Positions 56,369 through 64,000 of a DNA stretch of 64,000 nt are shown piece by piece (position 1 is the first letter of the stretch; every line of letters begins with the position of its first letter). The stretch covers positions 7,006,001-7,070,000 of the forward strand of contig OY979719.1 of the NCBI GenBank assembly GCA_963855995.1, given 5' to 3'. Origin of the DNA: Muricea muricata (lineage: Eukaryota > Cnidaria > Anthozoa > Malacalcyonacea > Plexauridae). Below the pieces are notes generated by a model. It made no database searches. It was not told the origin of the DNA and saw nothing but the letters and a program-made list of their open reading frames with translations. Made by a program: the position numbers and the translations under genes.

Positions 56369-57939
56369 CAGTGCGAACCATGGTATTAGTTTTATAAGGT
56401 ATTTATGCCGTACGTATTCAAAACGAGCAGTGCTGTTCATTAAAACTTACGAACATCAAAACAATTGAAAGTTGTGAGAAGATCTTTGCGATGTTGATAT
56501 TTGATGTTAGTCACATGACTAAAAAATATGGCGTTGTTCCATATTTGAGGTGGATCACGCTATTAGTTTCAAAAATATGATAACACGATAGGACGTCGTT
56601 TTTAACTTTATTGGAAACGACATTCTTTAACCAAAAAGAGCATAGGTAACATCAAGAGAACGTTTTAGTTAGAAAATAAACGAACTTAGTGTCATAGTGG
56701 GAGGATTTTTCAAAGAATACGTGGAACGGTGGAAAAGAGGGATTCTGGACTTCTAAAATGGATAAGAATGGGAGGTATTAGGCGTTTGAAGGAGAACTGT
56801 TCATAAATTATCATGATCAACGTCTGTCAACATTTTGAGAAAGTTTGCTTTGCCATATATCTTCAAAACTAGCAATGATGGATTCCTGGTAAGCAATAAT
56901 AATTCTAAAAGTATCTCCACTGGTGTCGTGGAATAAATGTTTGGAACTGGATTGAGGCAAAAAATGCTTGAACGCACAACGGTCCTTTTGACAGGCAGAC
57001 AAAATCAGCATGATAAAGCTTGGAAAATGCATGCATGGGTTAGATTATTGATACTTAATGATGTTATGTGACCAGCGAGGCTTAGGAGTCAACAAAAAAG
57101 TGGTAAAGTAAACGAGTTCTGCTGGTAACAGCGGAAATAGGGACATCTCTTTTGCGCATTTAGGCACATATGAAGACAGGTCGGTCGCTAATAATACGGA
57201 TCTAAATAATCGTTCTACCACTTCTTTGGCAGGTACCTAAAACCATTCAACAGAAGTTCCTTTTCCCGGCATTAGGGCATATTATCATGTTGATTTCGAC
57301 TTGTCTGTCAAAACATGAAAATTCTGTTGTGCCTTCATGCACTTTTCGCTTAATTCAGTTTCAAACGTTTCTTCCATGACAGTATTAGGGTATATTGTTA
57401 GAATCATTATTGCTCACCAGGAATCCATCATTGCTAGTTTTGAAGATATATGGCAAAGCAAACTTTCTCAAAATGTTGACAGACGTTGATCATGATAATT
57501 TACCAACGGTTCTCCTTCAAACGCCTAATACCTCCCATTCTTATCCATTTTAGAAGTCCAGAATCCCTCTTTTCCACCGTTCCACGTATTCTTTGAAAAA
57601 TCCTCCCACTATGACACCAAGTTCGTTTATTTTCTAACTAAAGCGTTCTCTTGATGTTACCTATGCTGTTTTTCGTTAAAGAATGCCGTCTCCACTTCCA
57701 ATAAAGTTAAAAACGACGTCCTATTGTGTTATCATATTTTTGAAACTAATAGCGTGGTCCAACTCAAATATGGAACAACGCCATATTTTTTCAGCCATGT
57801 GACTAACATCAAACATCAACATCGCAAAAATCTTCTCACAACTTTGTTTTGGTGTTCGTAAGTTTTAATGAACAGCACTGCTCGTTTTGAATACGTACGG
57901 CATAAATACCTTATAAAACTAATACCATGGCTCGCACTG
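56369..57939. mobile_element. 1.57-kb long-TIR element, TA TSD
   Basis: Inverted arms of about 540 bp (56369 to about 56910; about 57400 to 57939) surround a spacer of about 490 bp. The ends CAGTGCGAACCATGGTATTA and TAATACCATGGCTCGCACTG are flanked by TA (56367-56368, 57940-57941). Truncated relatives are at 4861-5293 and 35676-40000. No transposase; ORFs in the arms are not protein-like. Confidence 0.9.
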
Positions 57940-57941
57940 TA

Positions 57942-58099
57942 TATGTAAAAATGTCTACTGTCTATTCATATTCCTATGCTGATTTCGCACAAATCATCTA
58001 GTTAGAACATAGATAGATCACAGTAGGTTTTAAAACTGTTAAATGTTTTTAGCGTATTGTAGTATATGGAACATTTCTGTAGCCTTTTGAAGATCCCTA
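57942..58099. other. Short unassigned interval before BEL/Pao remnant
   Basis: No LTR end or ORF recognised, so the 5' boundary of the following BEL/Pao remnant is unclear. Confidence 0.4.
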
Positions 58100-58700
58100 C
58101 CACGAAACGGACAAACGTGTGTGGTGCTGGCTCCGTCCAGACAGCAAGGATCACTCAATTTGGCGATGCAAACCTTCGCGGGAAAATCCGCTGCAGAAAA
58201 GGCTGAGTTGGTCCGAAACATAAAGCTTGCTTTTCCTGCCTATCTCAGGGGCACACCTCCAGAGTTTGTAAGAGAAACTTCAAGTGCAAAGAAGAAGGCT
58301 GTGGTATGTCTCATCATCAACTCTTGCATGAAGCTCATGCCTCAGGGATATCCTTTCATGGAAGCCGAAAAGCAGATAGGAATGGTGTTCAAGACACGAA
58401 CATCCTATTACAACTCCAAAAAGTAAAGGTTGGTAAGCATGGCGGTGAGCTTGCACAATTGAATGTGCTATGGGATGGTGTTAGCACGCTATGATTTATA
58501 ACAATCCGATAAGCTCGACAGTTGAAGCTAATTGGCTAGAAGGTTTGCATTGAAATTGTGAAAGTTGGAGGCATAGCTGAAGAGTTAGACTCGTTCGGTT
58601 ACAATGTCACGTTGGTGGACAAGGCAGGATTACCCACCAACGTCACTGTATTAGGAACTGAGCGCATCTCATCCAGTTCGCATTTAGGCTACAGGACACT
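58100..58700 (+). pseudogene. BEL/Pao gag knuckle and protease remnants
   Basis: Frames interleave: SLNLAMQTFAGKSAAEKAELV with a knuckle-like LSQGHTSRVC (other frame) and KEEGCGMSHHQLLHEAH; then protease-region pieces LNVLWDGVSTL and IVKVGGIAEELDSFGYNVTLVD. Stops near 58427 and 58493. The protease triad is not visible. Confidence 0.6.
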
Positions 58701-58915
58701 TGCTTCTGCTTCATGACAGGTTTGGGACGATTATCGGAGGCAAACACCCTAAATTGATAGAAAACACGAAAAGGATTGTCCAACATGTTATGATATACCA
58801 CGCTAGCGTCAACATCCAGATGGAAGACTTCTACTCGATTGAGCGACTGGGAGTGGATTGTTCGCCTCGCTGTGGGTGATGCAAGTGCGGTCAGTGTCAC
58901 CCCTGTGGAAAAGAC

Positions 58916-59810
58916 ATGACTCTTAAAGAGAAGAGAAAGTATAATCTCATTGAGGAAAAGCTCGTCTACAAAGCTGATCAAAGGAAGTGGAAAGCAGGAT
59001 ACCCATGGATAAAAGATCCGCGAAGTCTACCAGATAACAAAGCCTATGTGCTTGGCACGCTGAAATCTACAGAGAAACGCCTTAAAAGATTTCCCGAACA
59101 TGCCAAAGTATATCAAAAGGAAATTGAAGATATGGTCAAAAGAGGGGCTGCTAGGAAACTCACCAGACAAGACATGGATGACTACTGTGGACCAAAGTTT
59201 TATATATCACACCATGAAGTCCTTAAACCAGAGAGCAAGAGTACCCCCATGCAGAATAGTTTTCAATAGCAGTTTTCAATAGCGAATTTTCGAGGTCATA
59301 TCCTTAACGAGTGCTATGCTAAAGGTCCAGATATGTTGAACAACCTTCTAGGTGTTCTGCTTAAATTCCGTGGAAGAGCTGTAGCGATGGTTGGGGACAT
59401 AGGAAAGCCGTTCCATGCAATTCGACCAAGTGAGATGTGAAAGGGAGCCCGATACCTTATGTAATGACGTCCGTTAACATGGGAGATCGACCATCTGGTA
59501 CCATCGCAATGATAGTTCTGCGCAAAACAGCTGAAATGAGCAAAAATGAATTCCCACAGGCCTATCAAACAATAATCTCTAACAGTTACATCGGATGACA
59601 TGATAGACAGCGTTGACTTGGTAGACGAGGCAACGAAAGTAATGGGAGAGATTGATGGGGTGCTTGATAAGGGGAGTTTCAAGATCAAAGAGTGGACATG
59701 CTCGGGAAGAACACGAGGATGTGCAACAGACGCGGACGTTTAACAGAAGGCTATTCAGCTGCTCTCCAACTCAAGCGTTACGGCCAATAGTACCGAAAGA
59801 GTACTTAGAA
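58916..59810 (+). pseudogene. BEL/Pao reverse transcriptase remnant
   Basis: The open part 58916-59269 has WKAGYPWIKDPRSLPDNKAY, EKRLKRFPEHAKVYQKEIEDMV and CGPKFYISHHEVLKPESKSTP. Downstream (59270-59810), frameshifted sequence gives EFRGHILNECYAKGPDMLNNLLGVLLKF and FPQAYQTI. No intact catalytic motif remains. Confidence 0.8.
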
Positions 59811-60643
59811 TGGGGTGGGATCCACAGAATGACACATTCGGCTACAAAGTGAAGTTGAATTTTTCGATCAAGAGGAGAAAGGTCCAGTTAGAGCCAGATC
59901 TTTCCCGTGAACAGGTTCCAACCAGTGTTCCAGCGCCGCTAACCAAGAGACAAGTTTTATCTCAAGTCAATGGGGTTTATGACCCCCTGGGCCTAATATC
60001 GCCCTTCACAGCTAGGACAAAGTTGATGCTTCGTAAACTGTTGGGACAGGAGAAAAGACTAGATTGGGAAGACGCAATCCCAGACCATCTTAGACATGAG
60101 TGGATAACCTTTTTCGAAGAGCTATTCCAACTGGAGAACGTCAGCATCCCGAGGTGCACCAAACCCCGCAAATCTGTCGAAGAACCGGAATTGATACTCT
60201 TCTCTGACGCATCTAACAAAGCATATGGTGCAGTGGCCTACGTTCGTTGGACGTTAACAAATGGAACATTTGCTGCACAACTCATCGCTAGCAAGAAAAG
60301 GATCGCACCTGTAAAGATCATAGATATTGTATGTCTTGAACTAACGGGGGCGGTCCTTAGCAAGAGATTGAGAACCCTCATTCAGAAGGAATCTAGGTAC
60401 ACGTTCAGCGCCGTATATCATATCGTCGACAGCGAGATTGTTAAGGCTGTGATCAGTAAAAATAGCTACAGATTCAACACCTATGCTGCCAACGGAATAG
60501 GCGAAATCCAGAAAGACACCGACCCATCTGAATGGTTTTGGACTGCTGGAAGGCTGAAGATAGAGGACTGGCTAACCCGGGGAAAATCCCCTGGGGAATT
60601 AGGGCAAGAGACTACGTGGCAAACGGGCCCCGCCTTCCTTTAG
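59810..60643 (+). CDS. BEL/Pao RNase H region, 277 codons open
   Basis: LGWDPQNDTFGYKVKLNFS and QVLSQVNGVYDPLGLISPFTARTKLMLR are the RT-RNase H connection. RNase H then shows LFSDASNKAYGAVAYVRW (Asp), CLELTGAVLSKRL (Glu) and HIVDSEIVKAVI (Asp). It ends with SEWFWTAGRLKIEDWLTRG, as typical of Pao pol. This is the longest open part of this remnant and indicates what the 45931-55656 copy lost to its minisatellite. Confidence 0.9.
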   Translation: MGWDPQNDTFGYKVKLNFSIKRRKVQLEPDLSREQVPTSVPAPLTKRQVLSQVNGVYDPLGLISPFTARTKLMLRKLLGQEKRLDWEDAIPDHLRHEWITFFEELFQLENVSIPRCTKPRKSVEEPELILFSDASNKAYGAVAYVRWTLTNGTFAAQLIASKKRIAPVKIIDIVCLELTGAVLSKRLRTLIQKESRYTFSAVYHIVDSEIVKAVISKNSYRFNTYAANGIGEIQKDTDPSEWFWTAGRLKIEDWLTRGKSPGELGQETTWQTGPAFL

Positions 60644-60777
60644 CTCCCAGTGGATGATTAGCCAATCTCCTGTGAAACAAGTATCGAAAATTTACACGAT
60701 TTACAGTAGCCCCTGAATCTAAAGACGTCGACACGCTAGCTAATTGAATCGATATTTCAAGATTCAGTAAAATCAGA

Positions 60778-61815
60778 ATGTTGCTAAATACTACGGCCAG
60801 GATTCTGAACTTGTATAAACGATATAAGAACCAGAACGACGCCATGAGAAAACGCAAGACAGGTGAGCTAACAGTATCTGACTTAAAAGACGCGGAGAAG
60901 TTTTGGATCCTGGAGGCTCAAAGTGTGATTCGTAGCGCTGTGAAAGAAGGAACTAAGAAGAACTACTTAGATTATGCCCAAGGTACAGAAACGGTATTAT
61001 CGTCGTCGGCGGTAGTGCTGAGCACTGGATGCAAGCAACATGGAACAAACCTATCCAAATCCTATTGCCACACAACCATCGATTATCTCACTTGATTGCG
61101 GAGATTGAACATCTCGGTGTCTCCTCCACTGTGGATAAAATCAGATCGCGGTTTTGGATCATCAACGTGCAGAAAATTGTGAAAAGTATTTGCAATAAAT
61201 GTATTAAATGCCGAAAGAAGTTCAAGATGCTGTGTGCCCAAGCATGAAGGATTTACCAGTCGAGAGGTTGCAGCTGTCGCCTCCATTCACAAACGTTGGG
61301 GTAGATTTCTTTGGGCCTTTCGCGATCAAGGGAGAGGTACAGAAACGCACGCGAGGGAAATGTTTCGGAGTCATATTCACCTGCTTCGCCTGCCGGGCGG
61401 TTTATGTTGACGTCAGGAGTCATTACTCTACTGATAGTTTCCTACAAGTTCTGATGAGATTTACAAACGTTAGAGGCTGGCCAAGGAAAGTGTACATTGA
61501 CAATGGAACACAGCTCGTGGGAGCATCTAAGGAATTTAAAGATGTCGTGACGGGGCTGGATGAAGCGACTCTCGAACGTTACGGCGTGGTCCATGGCAAA
61601 GATTGGCAATTTACACCCACAGATGCTCCGTGGATGAACGGCATCACAGAGGCCTTGGTCAAGTCCGTAAAGAATGCCCTAAATGCTGCTATCGGAGACC
61701 AGGTTATGCGATTTAGTGAATTACAAAACGTGATGTTTGATGCCGCTCTGCTCGTCAATCAAAGACCGATTGGCAGACACCCGACCGACCCAGAAGACGG
61801 AAGTTATTTATGTCC
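60778..61815 (+). pseudogene. BEL/Pao integrase, cut at its 3' side
   Basis: 60778-61095 holds the pre-integrase linker (ILNLYKRYKNQNDAMRKRK, LKDAEKFWILEAQ). 61029-61247 has the zinc-binding HNHRLSHLIAEIEH...CNKCIKCRKK. The frame 61208-61815 has the core: FTNVGVDFFGPFA, VYIDNGTQLVGAS, APWMNGITEALVKSVK (D, D, E all present). It breaks after RPIGRHPTDPEDGSYLCPN, where the Gypsy fragment begins. Confidence 0.9.
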
Positions 61816-61819
61816 TAAT

Positions 61820-62040
61820 TGTTGTGTTCTGTGTATTTTAAGTATGAAAATCTGACTATCGGTCTACCTATATACAATCATAATGGCATGCATAAATTAT
61901 ATGTATCAATATATTACATCTCCCCTGATTAAGCATAAAGATTACCCTATTTTTGTTCACTTCTCTTTTTTTTAAAAGAAACTTTTCATAATGACATAAC
62001 GTTCAAAAAGCAACAATTAGAAAATGTTCATAATACCACA
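61820..62040 (-). mobile_element. Gypsy LTR (61820-61918) plus 3' UTR fragment
   Basis: The LTR matches 3377-3475 closely. TCTCCCCTGATTAAG (polypurine tract on the minus strand) and about 110 bp of 3' UTR follow, as at 26195-26330. It is the 3' end of a minus-strand Gypsy insertion; the rest is gone. Confidence 0.88.
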
Positions 62041-62336
62041 TTGACCGACAGCTTCGGGACCAATCCAAGAATCGTCCACGAATACCACGAATGCAGGACC
62101 AACATTCCAATCAAGATCAGGAGCCCCTAGTAAGTCCCCAATGCAACAATTCTCCTTGGTTTCGGTACCACATTCAACGCGAGAGCTCCGACTGGATCAA
62201 GTTTCTAAAGTTGGTGCGCCAAATAACCAGCCAGTGAGACAAGAAAACAAGCCTCTCAGTAAAATTCCTGTGAGAGTCACAAATCGTATTACTAACATTA
62301 CGACACGCCACACTGTAAATTTCAATAACTTAAAAA
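62041..62336 (+). pseudogene. LINE 5' region / ORF start remnant
   Basis: The frame from about 62141 ends VRVTNRITNITTRHTVNFNNLKT before the MITE. Beyond the MITE, endonuclease sequence follows, so this is the stretch just before the endonuclease. The first about 100 bp (GACCGACAGCTTCGGGACC) are unassigned and may be BEL/Pao or LINE. Confidence 0.5.
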
Positions 62337-62629
62337 CTCGATTTCAGCTCGCTTTTGAAAAATCACTTCGAATGTTCGTTTGTAAGTTCGGAATGTTCGT
62401 TGCAAAGTTCCAATGTTTGTTTTGAAATTCGTTCCGACAATTTACGATGATGCAGCATTGCAAGTTCTGATTGGCTGCCATAATAAGTCAGCTAATCAAT
62501 TTGCTCACTGTTCAATCATCGTAAATACTCGGAACGAACTTCAAAACAAACATTGGAACTTTGCAACGAACATTCCGAACTTACAAACGAACATTCGAAG
62601 TGATTTTTCAAAAGCGAGCTGAAATCGAG
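62337..62629. mobile_element. 293-bp MITE with about 120-bp TIRs in a LINE
   Basis: The left arm CTCGATTTCAGCTCGCTTTT mirrors the right arm ending at 62629. The arms contain TTCGAATGTTCGTTTG and AAAGTTCCAATGTTTG. The middle is about 60 bp. A clear TSD is not visible. Confidence 0.8.
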
Positions 62630-64000
62630 AGTAATATTAAAACAAGTCCTTCCGTTGGAGAGTCCTCGATTCCGCCCTTCTTTCTATCTAATGTATGCCA
62701 CATTACAAACAAAGTTGACGAATTAGCTGCTGTTGTGTCTATTTATGATCCATCTGTGGTAATGATAACAGAATCCTGGCTAAGTGAAGATATCGCTGAT
62801 GACGCGGTTCAGATAGGAAATAAATACAATACGTTCCGTCGCGACAGAAAGTCTCCTGGTGGCGGAGTGATTGCCTATGTAAATAAACGTTTACCTGCCA
62901 AGCGTATGGCACACCTTGAAAAAGAAAGCAAAGAAGTTATCTGGCTGCTGTTAAAACCTCCTAGGACGCCTAGACCCTACAGCACAGTTGCTGTTGCAAT
63001 AGTGTACTATCCCCCTGGTCAATCCGCTGAACAAGCAAGTGATATGATTGAATACCTAACCACCAGTGATATGATTGAATACCTAACTACCTGCATAGAT
63101 AATGTCCTGCGCCAGCGTCCATCTTCTGGAATTGTCATAGGCGGGGACTTCAATCAACTGAAATTGAAAGAATTATGTAACAGATTTAATCTAAAAGATC
63201 TGTTACGAAACCGACCAGAGGACAAAATACTCTTGATCAATTCTAACTAATATGCTCCCTCTTTTTAACACTGTCGATCATCTCCCTCCAATAGGACGCT
63301 CCGACCACCAATGTCTCTTAATCAAGCCCGCTAAAAGACGGAAAGCCCCAGCCAGGTCCAAAAGAGTAAGACTGAAGAACCGAGAAAATTTAATCAACCT
63401 CTCCCTAAAGATGGTTTCCGAGGACTGGACTCAATACTCATATACTCAACCCAGGATGTGGATGAGAAAGTATCAAACTGTAATTCTATAATTATCAAAA
63501 TGCTTGACGAGTCTTTACCTGAAAAACTATCAGAGTACATCACTCTGACAAACCGTGGATTACTGGTTATATCAAAATGCAAATCAAAGCTCGTCAGAAA
63601 GCCTTTTCCCGTGGCGACCAACTGAAATACAAACAACTTTGCGAGAAAGTGGCAAATCTTATAGATACAGCTAAAGCCAATTACTATCGGTCTAATCCCT
63701 CGGAATTGCGTACCTCGAATCAATCGAAGTGGTATAAGTGTATCTATTCTTTATTGAATGTTGAAAACACAGCTCGCACTCAGTCTCTACATGGTCCAGA
63801 AAATATAGACCTGTCCGAATTATCTGAAAATCTTCAGAAAGCCTTCATAAAACCTTGGTCAGACCGCTACACAAATGTCGTCTCCGAAATACCTGAAGAG
63901 ATCTATCCACTTAAGAATAACAAACCACTCCTTCCTTCTATTGGTCAAGTTAAAGCAGTTTTGAAACATCTTAAACCAAGGAAGGCAACTGGCATCGATA
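62630..64000 (+). mobile_element. LINE ORF2 (endonuclease to RT start), continues past window end
   Basis: The endonuclease frame to 63250 has FFLSNVCHITNKVDELA, ITESWLS, SPGGGVIAYVNK and VIGGDFNQ. A frameshift moves LPPIGRSDHQCLL (catalytic SDH) into the frame at 63252-63491. A further shift at about 63490 leads to a linker and KAVLKHLKPRKATGID, the RT entry motif, at the window end. A 27-bp tandem duplication (SDMIEYLTT twice) lies at about 63038-63091. CR1/L2-like; decayed. Confidence 0.85.

Larger units (their letters stand above)
58100..61815 (+). mobile_element. Degenerate plus-strand BEL/Pao retrotransposon
   Basis: Order: gag knuckle and protease pieces, RT, RNase H, integrase, all on the plus strand with many frame changes. 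No 5' LTR or gag N-terminus is found. The 3' side is cut in the integrase by a Gypsy LTR fragment at 61820. It differs clearly in sequence from the BEL/Pao at 45931-55656 and is older. Confidence 0.88.

Overview
This is eukaryotic, AT-rich, repeat-dense DNA, most likely from an invertebrate animal. Nothing looks bacterial. A cnidarian is my best guess, because a DUF6589 protein, a RecQ-like helicase tail and a mixture of CR1/L2-type LINEs, Gypsy and BEL/Pao elements is a combination I associate with that group. That assignment is inference. Evidence for a eukaryote: spliced exons with GT/AG junctions, LTR retrotransposons primed by tRNA-Leu, LINEs, and many short terminal-inverted-repeat (TIR) elements with clean target-site duplications (TSDs).

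Layout. 1-3475: minus-strand Gypsy element (copy A) with a MITE in gag, followed by LINE remains (3480-4385) and low-complexity duplicated sequence to 7181. 7182-13237: the only gene-like block, with a RecQ-type helicase tail (+), an apparently intact four-exon DUF6589 gene of 990 codons (-), and an acidic first-exon-like ORF (-). 14.3-18.3 kb: decayed repeat units carrying exon-like fragments (a THAP-like exon and a membrane-anchor exon) and LINE pieces. 18.4-26.1 kb: LINE fragment, then a decayed plus-strand Gypsy interrupted by two DNA elements. 26.1-33.5 kb: minus-strand Gypsy copy B with four nested insertions. 33.5-45.9 kb: a diverged duplicate of the first 18 kb, expanded by two LINEs. 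One of these (35785-39935) has both ORFs open. 45931-55656: a BEL/Pao element with 163-bp LTRs, a 4-bp TSD, a minisatellite in place of RNase H, a Mutator-like insertion and a LINE insertion. 55.7-58 kb: a hAT-type MITE and a 1.57-kb long-TIR element. 58.1-61.8 kb: a decayed plus-strand BEL/Pao, cut by a Gypsy LTR fragment. 62.1-64 kb: a plus-strand LINE running out of the window.

How it fits together. The window is mainly a stack of nested transposons. Insertion order can be read from TSDs and from paired copies that lack an insertion. The most interesting non-retroelement content is the 7.2-13.2 kb block. The paralogous copy near 41 kb lacks it, and its large protein has conserved acidic residues spaced like an RNase H-fold transposase. 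I treat it as a candidate mobile or selfish gene block, not as proven.
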